Part shown: piece by piece, positions 1 through 11,008 of the stretch
Position numbering within the stretch: position 1 is the first letter of the stretch
How the letters are laid out: each line of letters begins with the position of its first letter
Assembly: GCA_022592435.1 (NCBI GenBank)
Contig: JABYQS010000010.1
Coordinates: 310,001-374,000 of the forward strand
Reading direction: 5' to 3'
Length of the DNA stretch: 64,000 bases
From: Cerioporus squamosus
Taxonomy: Eukaryota; Basidiomycota; Agaricomycetes; Polyporales; Polyporaceae
Translations under genes and position numbers: made by a program
The notes under the pieces: model-generated
The model's input: only the letters and a program-made list of their open reading frames with translations
What the model was told of the DNA's origin: nothing
The model's database searches: none

Positions 1-315
1 TGGCGAAGTCAGATGGGTGCCGTGTGTGGAAGCAAGACGGGCATAGGAAAGACGTCGAGCCTGCGCAAGGCACCGGGATACGACAGGATGAATCAGTTGG
101 AAGGCGCGAAACGAGTCGTCACGCTCGGTCGATGCAACGGGTGGGGCATCCTGTAAAGTCAGGAACCTGAGACTTGCCGTACGTTCGCCCCCAGGGTGGC
201 AGACGATGCGAGGGGCGAGAACAATCGAGGAGGTGGTGAAGGTTGTGCTGTGGAGATAGCCATGTGCGTGAGCAGCGATGCCCGCGGACAAGCAACGGCT
301 TGACGTGACAAGGGA
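1..315 (-). CDS. Possible exon of a gene running off the left edge
   Basis: On the minus strand a frame stays open for 105 codons, from a plausible 3' splice site (ctctag just above position 315) to the window edge. It reads like ordinary protein (for example SIVLAPRIVCHPGGERT) but I recognise no family. A second minus-strand frame is open upstream over 119-649. In DNA this GC-rich, open frames of this length occur by chance, so this is only a candidate partial gene. Confidence 0.2.
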
Positions 316-1455
316 CTAGAGTCTGGGCGAGTGGCGGGGTGGGCGAGACGCTTCGAGAGGACGAAGAATCACGACGCGTATAAGCCGGCGTTGTCCCTGT
401 GTGATGGAGGAGGTGAGACCCCAGGACCTCTTGGCTGCAGATCAGAGCGTTGTCTGGACGGAACGAGGCGTCGAAGCCGAACAGACCGCGCTGGGAGATG
501 CTGAGGTACAGTATCAGTGAGCACAGGCTAGAGACACACGAGTGTACGATAGACTCGCGGTTGCCAGAACAGCGGGTGTGAACCGACGCGACCTTCGGGC
601 TGCCTTCAGCGGCTGGAGGGCAGCATTCGAATGTAGGTTGTCGAGCCATGCTTGCTGCGGGGCCGAGGTGAGGATCATCGTGTTGGCTAGGACAACGCGG
701 GGACAGATGCGCAGTGGCTCAAAGGCTCGAGCGTCCGTGAATGGCTGGTGAAAGTGTAACAGCGGGATCAGCAGAGCGGTGCATGCCGTGCATCTCTATC
801 TGATCTCCGCGAGACGTTTGGCGAAAGCTTGTATGGACGCAGCTCGTCCTTGCAGAGGAGGACACGTACTGCGCTGCCAGCTGCTGCAGCCCTCGCTACT
901 CAGACTACTTATCGAACGTACGGACGCGGGCCGGGCTGGACATCGCCGGCATATAAGGTTACGGAGATCACCGAGACGCAGTTAGTTTGAGATTGCTTGA
1001 TATGGCTGGCGAAATTGATTGCGTGCCCGATCGGGGAGGTGATCGAGTGTACGGGCTGAACGCAACTTGCGCAAGTTGGGTGCTGGATGGCTGCACAGTG
1101 CACTCGGGCACCGTGCACGCAGGACGAGGCCGCACGCGCGCGGGGAAGGCAGCTCCGAGTCGGCGGGAGGAGGGCGTGGGGCTCGCTGGTTACGGGGTCC
1201 TGGATCACCGCCTGCAGGGGAGAGGCCGGATTCGGAGACTGTTCGCGACAGCTTCCTTTCCTGCATAGGATGACGCCCTGTTTTCTGCGAGGGCTATTAT
1301 TTGCGATGACAGCTCCGGTTCTCCACCGCGCTGGATTCTTCCCCTGCTCCTTCGCTTTCCCTTCACGGCCCTCGCCTGCCATTCATTTTCTCCCGAATAT
1401 CCGTTCTTTATCCTAGCCCCGTGTCTCGCCTTCTCCTCCTCCCCCGTTCCCCACC
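316..1455. other. Upstream region of the KRE6-type gene; nothing clear
   Basis: I see no convincing gene, RNA or repeat here. The last 100 bases before the ATG at 1456 are pyrimidine-rich, as is common just upstream of fungal start codons. The overlapping open frames on both strands have no recognisable domains. Confidence 0.4.
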
Positions 1456-4242
1456 ATGGCCCACTCGCCCTCCCTGCGGCCGCCCCTCGACAGCAGCTAC
1501 TCCAGTCGCACCTCCAAGGGCTCCGTCGACTCTTCCCCGTCCTCTCCGAGCTCCCGCTCCGCCTCCCGTCTACTCCAGGACCGGTCATTACAGGGCTTTC
1601 CCCCGATCTCCTACCGCTTCGCTGCATCCTCAAGCAGTCCTTCCCTCTCCGCCGCCTCAGACTCGCCATATCTGGGCCCGAGCCGGCCACTGTCGCTGGG
1701 CGATGGGGTGAGTTGTGCACGCCACAGTCGCGTCCCGGAGTGAGTCCAGCTGAATGCATCGCACGCTCAGTACACGCTTTCGCCAGACCCTCAGAAGTGG
1801 GGAATGCAGATTTCGCCAGAGTACAAGGAAGAGGATGACGATCTGCACAAGCCAGATTCCATGCCAGCCGCAGAGGCAGATCGTAGCGGCGAGATGTTCT
1901 CCTGGCGCGGTGTCACCAATGTTGGGACGCTTCTGGTGCTTGTTGCGGGCATCCTGACCCTCTTGTGAGTGCCTTCCCTTTCTCTCGATATGCGCACGGT
2001 CGTCGCGTTGCTTCGCGCTGCGCGGAACGACGTCTGCGTGCACGCGCAGCACGCCTTTCTCATCGGTTGACGGGACAATACCACCGCGATCACGAAGAAG
2101 ACTCTGCAGCAACTCTGCAGGACCGTGACGTCTCCTCCCTCGAAAAGAGCGCCACCTACGCGCCGCGTATTTCCCGACGGGGAGTGCTGTGGCGCGCCCA
2201 TTACCCCGGGAGCCGGAGTTATGGTCGCGCCATACGCCCGACGATGTGACGCGCCCGCGCCGCGTTCGGGTCCGCTCTGCAGCGGTGCGCACACGTGTGG
2301 CAACTTGATAGGAACACCGAAGAGGCCCTGAACACCGGAGACCGCCGGATTCGTTTCTACCGTCTCACGACAGTACTGACGTCATTTCCGACCAGTGTTG
2401 GTTATCCTGTCGTTACCGCCGTCACGAGGAGACCCTTGAGCACGTTCGGTGCGTTCAACCTGGGAGGAATCAACGCTTCTGGCCAGGTCAGTTCCCCCGG
2501 TCACCCCATTCCATGTGAAGCTCATCGTTTCTCATCCCATGCTCAATTTAGGTTCCGGATATTCCTGGCCACCGTGGTCTCATCGACGTCGACACGCCCG
2601 AGTCTGCTCGCAAGAAAAAGGCGTGGAATACAGACGAAGACCTCGAGCTCGTGTTCTCCGACGAGTTCAATGTGGACGGGCGGACCTTCTACCCCGGAGA
2701 CGACCCCTACTGGGAAGCAGTCGACTTGCACTATTGGGAGACGAACAACCTCGAGTGGTACGACCCCGCGGCGATTACAACTGAAGGCGGAGATCTCGTC
2801 ATCACGTTGTCCCAGAAGGAGACGCACAATCTCCACTACCAAGGAGGTTAGAGCATTCCCATTCTCGCCGTAGCACGGGACAGGACTTAATTCGCCTCTC
2901 TTCCAGGGATGATGTCTACCTGGAACAAGTTTTGCTTCACCGGTGGGTACATCGAGACGAACGTCTCGCTGCCGGGTGTGAGCAACATTCTCGGCCTTTG
3001 GCCTGCCTATTTGGACAATGGGCAACCTGGGCCGTGCCGGGTATGGCGCGTCACTAGAAGGAATGGTATGTCTTCCATTTCCAGTCGTGCGCTGTGGCAT
3101 TCGCTAACGGCCCTCCGTTCATCCCATTCAATCTCCTCTCACCTTGGCAACTGTCATGGCGTCTACGTGATCGATCCGAACATCATTGCATCGCAGTGGC
3201 CATACACGTACGACACCTGTGACATCGGGACGGTTGCGAATCAGACCATCAACGGACAGCCCGCGGCAGCCACGGTCGACGGTGACCAGGGCAAAGGTGG
3301 CATCCTCTCCTTCTACCTGGTCAGCGGTTATCTCGGTGTACGTGCGAAGGCGAGATCCACCCCGGGCCAAAGCATAAAGACGGTACCTTTGTCGGCCGGT
3401 CTGCGCCGGAGATCGACGTGTTCGAGGCCCAGATCAACCAAGATACTCTGATTGCACAAGTTTCGCAGAGTGCGCAGTGGGCGGTGAGTACATATATCTG
3501 TGCCTGGTTACGCCGCGCATGATCTCACGAACTCGTCTTCTCATGCATCATATGCAGCCGTTCAACCATGCGTACGTCTGGCAAAACACGAGCGACAATT
3601 TGATCATCGCGGACCCATCCATCTCGGCCCAGAACACCTTCACTGGTAGTGTGACACAACAGGCGACATCGGTGGTGACAGCAACGAATCCGAATTGCTA
3701 CGAGTATGACGCAGGCTGCTACTCGATCTACGGCTTCGAGTACAGGCCTGGCTTCGAGGATGGCGTGAGTACTCACATGAAGATCCCATGATGCATCGCT
3801 GACGTAGACGTCCGCAGTACATCACTTGGATATCGAACAACAAGGTCTCTTGGACTTTGAACGGACCTGGTATGGGACCGGATCCGCTGGTCGAGATTCA
3901 GGAACGGCCCGTCCCAGGGGAGCCCATGGTGAGTATTATGCCCTCATCTCCCGACACAAGGCTAAAATATCGTGCCAGTACATCATAGCGAACCTGGGAA
4001 TGTCCTTCAACTTCGGGCCGGTCGACCTCGACCACCTACCTTTCCCAGTGCACATGCGCATCGACTACATCCGCGTATACCAGCCATCAAATGCGATCAA
4101 CATTGGATGCGATCCACCGGACTACCCTACGGCGGCGTACATCGAGCAGTTCCAGGAGGCGTACACGAATCCGAACCTCACAACATGGGTTGGCGACTAC
4201 CATCAGGCATGGCCGAAGAACAGCTTCCTCGGCGAATGCTAG
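1456..4242 (+). CDS. KRE6: Beta-1,6-glucan synthesis-associated protein, Kre6/Skn1 family (GH16-like), with two frame disruptions
   Basis: This is a type II membrane glycoside-hydrolase-like protein needed for cell wall beta-1,6-glucan, acting in the secretory pathway. Exons are 1456-1707, 1771-1964, 2396-2486, 2552-2846, 2907-3065, 3197-3483, 3558-3764, 3818-3928 and 3979-4242, about 619 residues. Seen in order: a Ser-rich cytosolic tail, a membrane segment (VGTLLVLVAGILTLF), then the Kre6-type lumenal domain with LELVFSDEFN, FCFTGGYIE and the catalytic-type motif PEIDVFEAQ. The family signature continues to IDYIRVYQ and a Cys-containing C-terminus. Exon 5 is one base too long: after GLWPA, an extra base near 3008 precedes IWTMGNLGRAGYGA. 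Exon 6 is one base short near 3311, before PGQRLSRCTC. Read literally, the frame meets a stop in exon 6. Sequencing error or a recent pseudogene are both possible. Intron 2 is unusually long (431 bases). Confidence 0.9.
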
Positions 4243-5343
4243 TCATCGTCACAGCCGGATACCTCTCTATCCTCATCTCACGAAATCCCTCGCACGACCT
4301 CAGCCGCCCTCCCGCAGGCCGCTCACGCCCTCGCCTACGTCCACCGTGGGCCGCACCATCATGTCCTCGTCGCATTGCTTCGCCGATCGCCGCTGTCGAA
4401 CACGTTTTAGTACACGCACATTGCCTCTCCGCTTCATTTCCGCGCCTGCCCTGCGAATACCCCGCAACTGCTGTCAGTCATCGTATCACGCCCCCAGCCC
4501 TACTATAGCCTTACGCTGTACGCGCTGTACGGCGCACCCGGCCGCGAACCTCCTCCTCGTTCATCCCCAACCCTTCGCCCCTGACACACCCGTTTACCTT
4601 CTGTCCTTCACTCATGCTGTCCTGAGCGAAGTTTCGCATGGTCGCTCGGACAACCCTCCCCTCCCCTCCCGCGACCCAGGCACCCGTTTCTAGCTTCCCT
4701 CGTCCCTGTACTCGGCGCATGGGCGCCGCATGTCCGCGGACTAGGAGTCGCTACCGTCTTAGTCGACCTTGCTTTGGTGCAGCGCGGAGCACGGAAGCCT
4801 GGTCGCATCCCATGGACTTAGTTGCACGGACGATTTCACGTAGTAGCATACACTTGCATACATAGCATCTCGGACTCGGACCGTTGTAGCTCATGTCTCT
4901 CTCGCTCTCTCTGTTAGAGCCTCCTCTCTCTCGCACGCGCATGCGGGGACAGACTCACAGACGTCGGTCGTCGCTGTGCGCCGCCGTGGACGGTCGTGCG
5001 TGCACCATACATATTGCATGTCACATTACACTAATATCTTTATTGGTAATGTTGTTGTTGTTGAGCACTTGCCCAGTAGAGAGACAAACGCTGTTGTGGC
5101 CCCGAGGCCGTCCGGACGTCGTATGAACAGGTTGCCGCAAGGTGATCCAACTCGGTCAGTTAGTTCCTTCTTCGTGGTATGGAAGCCTGGAAGCCGAAGC
5201 ATTTCAGTGCGCAGCGCGAAGCTCAACGTGCATGGGTGCAATCAGCATTCAGGAGGCACTGTGACCATGACTTGAGTCGGGCTAGAGCCGCGGTTGCATA
5301 GACTACGGGAACAAGTACGTACGTCGCGCAGCGAAACCGTCTC
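4243..5343. other. Convergent intergenic region between KRE6 and PEX14
   Basis: This holds the 3' flanks of two convergent genes. It is pyrimidine-rich, and near 5030-5065 there is an AT-rich stretch (aatatctttattggtaatg) that could serve polyadenylation. No gene is supported. Confidence 0.4.
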
Positions 5344-6776
5344 TCAAGCCGGCGTAGCACTGGCAGCTGCGGCGTCACCTGCGCCTGCCGGCACCGGCAC
5401 CCCAGGTCTCGGGAGCCCGAGTCCGACGCGCGGCATGAAGGAGCGGCGGTTGAGCACGAGCCCCTTGAGCGCGCGGATCTCGCGACGGACCTCTTCCTCC
5501 TCGGGCAAGAGCGACGCGCCGAGGCCGAGGCCGGGGGCGCGGAAGGTGTGCGGGAGGGCGTAGGTCTGCGTCGCGATGTAGCCAGTGAGGTCGGAGAGAG
5601 CCTGGAAAGTGTGCTGGAACTTGGGTTGGTCGGAGGGCGGTGGGGGTAGTGCGGCTTTGAGCGAGGAGAGGGAGATGAGGAGGGGCGGGGCTAGAGGGGG
5701 TGGGGACGGGGTATATGTCCAGGCTGTGTCGGGGAGGGATGCGGGGTTCGGGGATGGGGATGGAGCGGACGGAGCGGGTGTCGATGCAGGAGGGGGAGGG
5801 GCGGGTTGGAAGAAAGGTGTGGTTGTGAGTGTTTGCCAGAGAATATCCTGGGCGCAAGAGGGGAGTCAATAATTAACCCGGCGTAGAAGGTAGAGAGGTC
5901 ACTCACCTCGAACTGGGCACCCTCCTCCGCGATCCACGGGAGTTTGGTCTCGAGTGTGCTGAAGAGTTCCGCGGAAGTCGCCCTGCGTCCCTCCTTCAAG
6001 CAATCCTCGATGGCACAACGCAGCAAAGACACTGGCGGACATCCCTCTCGTCGTTGCTTGCGGCCGCAAGCTGTTCAAGGCCGTGACACTCCGCGTACTT
6101 CGCAGGTTCGCGGAAGGCTTCGGGCTGTGGCAGAACGGCAAACGTTGACTGCTGGGTCGCCTTCAAGTCTTCCAGCGAGCGCGTCATGCGTTCTAGCAGG
6201 GCTCTGCGGTGCGTTCTGAGGGATAGACGCGCCTGGTACGTCTGTGCAATCTTCGGATAGAGGAACCTCTGCACCTGTCATCAGCGCAAAGGTGCGCGGC
6301 AGTGAGGTAGTAGACGCACGAAGTAGGCAAGCAGCAGTGCGGCAGAGCTCCCGGCTATCCATGTAAACGCACGGAAGACGTTCAGGAGCAGGTACGGGAC
6401 TTTCGAGGGCGGCGGTTGGGGATATGTCCGGGGCGGAAGTGGGGGCGCGGGCGGTGGCTGAAGGCACGCAAGGCTCAGTGAGAGAGTGAGTGGAGGAGGA
6501 CGTGCGACGCACCACTTCGAACAGCAGCTCTTCAATCTCTGCATCCGTCAGACCCTTCTCGACGAGGAACCGCCGCTTGGCAGACACATCTTCATGTCTG
6601 ACTTGTGGCGAGGTGAGGAAGGCGCGTGCGCGTTGCAGGAGTTCTGTCCGGTCGGTGGATGCTGGTGGTGGAGGATCTCCTTGTGCTGGGGGAGTCTCTT
6701 CTGTGTTCTCTGCTGGTGCTTCAGCCGCAGGTGTCGTAGGACTCGTCTGAGCCGGTGCGCTGTCTTCGTCTGCCAT
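5344..6776 (-). CDS. PEX14: Peroxin 14, peroxisomal docking protein
   Basis: Pex14 is the peroxisomal membrane docking factor for the Pex5/Pex7 import receptors. Coding-order exons are 6776-6513, 6457-6320, 6274-5907 and 5847-5344. The N-terminal receptor-binding helices are clear at residues 45-88: RARAFLTSPQVRHEDVSAKR, then FLVEKGLTDAEIEELLFEV. A Pro-rich linker and a membrane segment (FRAFTWIAGSSAALLLAYF) follow, then a helical region and a Pro-rich tail. The exon lengths sum to one base short of a whole frame. The break lies near 6030, where the sense frame moves from SNDERDV to SLLRCAIEDCLKEG. Splicing out 56 bases there (GTCACG...CGCCAG) would restore the frame, giving about 405 residues, but the donor is weak and the removed stretch looks coding. 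A missing base is the alternative. Confidence 0.87.
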
Positions 6777-7153
6777 GGTCGAAGGTGAGTTGTGTGTCGC
6801 GCGAGCGCCGGTACCCCGGACTGATCATAGCCGGACGATCGCAACACCGGGCCGCCACTCATGCTTGCAGTGAGTACTACTCAGAGTAGCAGAATGGTCC
6901 ACCCTATCTAGCTGCTGCCCTGACTGTTCCTATCGGTCACCGAACGAGTGGTCCAAGTCGTGTACTTTACAGTGTACGTGCGTTCAGCCCAGGCACAGGA
7001 CGCGTGCGGGAGAGTGAGAGAGCGTGCCGGGGAAGCCGAGTGCGTCATTCGCATCCCGAACCAGTGGCTGTCGCGACATCTTACCCGCTAGTCGCGCGCA
7101 GCAAGGAGGCCATTATCCACTCCTTTCTTCTCTCCCCTCACACGGCTCGCGCC
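6777..7153. other. Divergent promoter region, PEX14 / M28 peptidase
   Basis: This 377-base interval separates two divergent start codons, so it should hold both promoters. The right third is CT-rich just before the ATG at 7154. I see no TATA box or repeated motif. Confidence 0.4.
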
Positions 7154-10100
7154 ATGGAGGCTGCCCACGACATCGAGAAGGTCCCTCTTCTCGACCAGCA
7201 ACTCGCAGAGGATGTCTACGACCCTCCGCAACAGCCCTCCCGCCCGGCTTTCCGACGGCTCAAGGGCTTGATATGCATTGCTGCTATCTACGCAGCATAT
7301 GCGCTCGCTATGCGCACCGTGGTCCACGTCGCGCACACCCATCGCGGCGGACAACAACACCATCATGATGAGCGGCCGTGGGGTTTGAGTGCATTTAGCG
7401 GCAAGGAACCGCACGCGCTCACCAAGGAGCAGGCAGAAGAGCTCTATCTGTACGTTCGTCTCCCGATCACCCGTTGTGTCCTCCAGAAACACGGCGTGCT
7501 CCTTGCTAACACCTGCATGTAGCTCTGTTCCCGACCCCACAAGCGCGCTTCTTGCGTCGCGCCAGTATGCCACCCATCCCCACATCGCCGGCTCCGTTGA
7601 GGACTACGACGATGCCACTACTATCCTCAGGCTCTTCCAGGACGAGTTGGGCATCATCGCCCCGCCAGAGCCCCCTGTGTTCCCTGCCGGCTCGCCCGAG
7701 TCTCAGGCGGCGATTCGGGGCATAGACAAGCTGCACAAGCCCATCGCATGGATCGACAAGTACTTCCCTGTCATGAACACCCCGCTTGACCGCTCGCTCT
7801 CGATCTTGGGCGAGGACGACAAGCCTGAATGGGAAGCAGATCTCGTTGAGGATGGCGACGAGCGCGACCCCGAGGCCGCGAAGTACCGCGACGCCGTCCC
7901 TACCTTCCACGGTCTGAGCGCGGACGGCGACGTCGAGGGTCAGGTCGTGTACGTCAACTACGGGCGCAAGGAGGACTACGACACGATCATCGAGAAGGGC
8001 GGCAACCTCACGGGCAAGATCGTTCTGGCGCGTTATGGGCAGGTCTTCCGTGGTCTGAAGGTCAAGCGCGCGGAGGAACTCGGCGCGGTTGGCGTGCTCA
8101 TCTACGACGACCCGCGCGACGATGGCGCTGTCACCGTCGCAAATGGATACGCACCTTACCCTGAGGGTCCTGCTCGCAACCCTACCTCGGTACAGCGCGG
8201 CAGCGTGCAGTATCTCTCCCTATACCCTGGCGACCCCACCACCCCCGGCTTGCCCGCGTATGAGAATGCGACGCGCACCGATGGCGAGAACATCCCGAAG
8301 ATACCCAGCCTGCCCATCTCTGGCGACAACGCGCGTAGGCTCCTCAAGGAGATCTCAGGAGAGCTTGAGGATGCGCTTGACTTGACCGGCAAGGCTAGCG
8401 AGAAGAAGGTGAAGCTGGTCAACCACGTCAATACTCGCGTCATGCCCATCTGGAACACGATGGCGGTCATCCCCGGCCACATCAAGAACGAGACCGTCTT
8501 CGTCGGCTGCCACCGCGATGGTATGCCTGCGTACACTCATAACAACCTAGTCCGTCAGACTGACATACATACTCACTCAGCATGGGTCATGGGTGGTGCC
8601 GATCCGACCTCTGGTACCGTCTCCCTACACGAGGTTGTGCGTGGCTTTGGTGCTCTGATCAAGAGTGGCTGGCGCCCCTTGCGCAACATCGTGATTGCAA
8701 GTTGGGATGCTGAGGAGGTACGGTCTACACACTTCCACTGGTGCTTGCATTGCTCAATATATACTCGCAGTACGGCCTGATTGGCAGCACTGAGTTCGCA
8801 GAGGACTTTCCCGACTATATCAGCAAGCATGTCGTTGCCTACATCAACCTCGGTGCGTCTGCAAACTAGGAGCGAAATCGAGTGGCACACTGACGGGTTT
8901 CGGCATACATCAGACGTTTCTGTCTCCGGCTCGAAGTGGAACACTGCTGGCTCGCCGTCGCTTGCGCACCTCATCAAAGGGGCTGCTCTCGATGTCCCGC
9001 ACCCGTCGGACCCCTCAAAGACACTGTGGGATGCGCGCCAGGACCAGGGTCCCTTCCTTGGGAAGACCGACGGCGAAGTCACCCACCTCTGGGTACAACA
9101 GAACAAGGACTATATCGTTGACGAGCTCAGCATTCCTCCGCTTGGCTCTGGCAGTGACTTTACGCCGTTCCTCCAGCACCTTGGGGTGAGCGCCTTGGTA
9201 GTATCCTCTTCTCTGAGCAGCTTGTTCAAGATTAAAGCAACAGGTTGCCAGCATGGACCAGGGCTTTGGCGGAACCCTCTTTGATGCGCCATACCACTAC
9301 CACTCTATCTATGACTCTCAAAGGTGGCAAGAGGTGTATGCCGACCCTGGCTTTGTCCGCCACGTACGTATCCGCGCCGTCTTCTGGCAGAGGGTGCAAG
9401 AGGTACTGATGTAGTAAATTTTGCAGGTCGCCGTCGCGAAACACCTCGGTCTCGTCACGCTCCGCCTCGCCGATTCAATCATCCTACCGCTTAACACGAC
9501 GCACTACGCGCTTGAGCTTCACAAGTATCTCGACCAGTACGTGACCACGCTCCCCACTTCATGACGACAAGCCTAACAGCAGCTTCATAGCGTCGAGAGC
9601 ATTGCCGCCTCGTTGAAAACGACTGTGGACTTCTCCGGCCTGCGCGACTCGATCGAGCAGCTCGTCAAGGCGAGCAAGGCGCTGGATGCAGAGAAGGAAG
9701 AGGCGGAGACGAAGTTCCGTGAGCTCCTGGACAAGCTGCCACATCGCCGTCCGTTCCACGGTCATGGTCACGGACACCCGCACCATGAGCACGGTGACCA
9801 CCCACACTTCCACGAGCATGGTGAACATCACCACGAGCATGATGGCGCTCAGCGAGGTCCCGCTCACGTCCACCCCCACGGCCACGATCACGCCCGCGAC
9901 CATGTTGCAGGGGACCACATCCACCTCCGTGGGCACTGCGCCCTGAAGCACCACGGCGGCCCCCGTCTGACACACCGGTTGGCGCACAGCCTTCCCGAGT
10001 GGCTGAAGCGGCTCCTGGAGAGGATCTTCAAGCACGGGCCTCCGACGCCGATCAAGAAGTTCATCGAGGCGGCACAGCGGGTGCAGCGGGCGAACGCGAA

Positions 10101-10452
10101 GCTGGTCGCGTTCGAGCGCGGGTTCATTTCGGAGGAGGGCATCAAGGAACGGGAGTGGTACAAGCATCTCGGTGTTGCGCCCGGCAAGTGGCTCGGTACG
10201 TGTTCTTCCTATCTTTGTTCCTCTCGTCGTGTGTGCTCCTGGCTGTTCCGTTGTCGCAGACCAGCGGAGCTCCGTGTGGTTGGTGGATGGGACTGCTGCT
10301 GACGAAGATATCTACACACTTCAGGTTACGGAGCGACTACCCTGCCGTCCGTTACTGAGGCGCTGACCATCGAGGGCAACGCGACACTAGCGGAGAAGGA
10401 GGCGAGCCGTGTCGCGGCGCTCCTCGACAAGCTGACGGAGACAATAGGCTAA
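7154..10452 (+). CDS. Type II membrane M28 zinc peptidase (glutamate carboxypeptidase II / Vps70-like) with His-rich insert
   Basis: Nine exons (7154-7449, 7523-8520, 8581-8717, 8771-8852, 8914-9185, 9244-9363, 9427-9536, 9591-10195, 10325-10452) give 915 residues in an intact frame. A short cytosolic tail precedes a membrane anchor (LICIAAIYAAYALAMRTVV, about residues 37-56). A protease-associated domain follows (YGQVFRGLKVKRAEELGAVG), then the M28 core with metal ligands: HRDAWVMGGADP, the Glu pair in SWDAEEYGL, YINLDVSVSG and PYHYHSIYD. The C-terminal dimerisation-type domain is interrupted at about residues 721-794 by a stretch with 27 His in 73 residues. The family hydrolyses peptides or acyl-peptides; yeast Vps70 affects vacuolar sorting. 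The substrate here is unknown. No frameshift is seen. Confidence 0.92.
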
Positions 10453-11008
10453 AGTGTAGTCTCTGGTGGGAGGTGCATGTCTTGGTTGCGTGTTGTTCGT
10501 TGTCTCAACAAGTACATCTGTACGGTTATTCTTCTACTATTATGTGTAGGCATGGATTTGGCATGAATAAACACCTGCGGGGTGCTCAGCGCGCAGTGGT
10601 AAGTAGGCTGCGCACAGGCTGCAGCATAGCTGTGTGCTATTCCTGGGACGCGACAGACGCGAGGGCGGGATGACGTCACGCGTCGAGGTGCGAGTCGCGC
10701 ACGGAGACCCGAATGGGACGGTCGTCTGTGCGGTCGGGGAGCCGTCCAGCCCAGCGAGCGATGCGACCACGACTGACAAATCGCCTGCTCGGAATCACCA
10801 CAGCGGCAGCCGCTGCCGTCCGACAGCACTGGCCGCCGAGAAGTGGCCTCCCGTCTCGTCCGAGGATCTGACCCACCCGTGATGTCACTGCATGCACTCA
10901 TCCAAGACGCTGCGAGAATAAGTATATATACCTCTGCAGAGTGACCATCACCAGCAGCGAACAAGCTCTTCCTTCCATCTCATACTCCCATCCACATCAC
11001 AAGCAGCC
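10453..11008. other. Intergenic region before the FMN oxidase
   Basis: This holds the 3' flank of the M28 peptidase and the promoter of the oxidase. Apart from a TATA box near its right end, no motif or gene stands out. Confidence 0.4.
10923..10930 (+). promoter_or_regulatory. TATA box of the FMN-dependent oxidase
   Basis: The octamer tatatata lies 79 bases before the start codon at 11009, in otherwise GC-rich DNA. Position and sequence fit a TATA-type promoter, which in fungi often marks regulated rather than constitutive genes. Confidence 0.5.
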
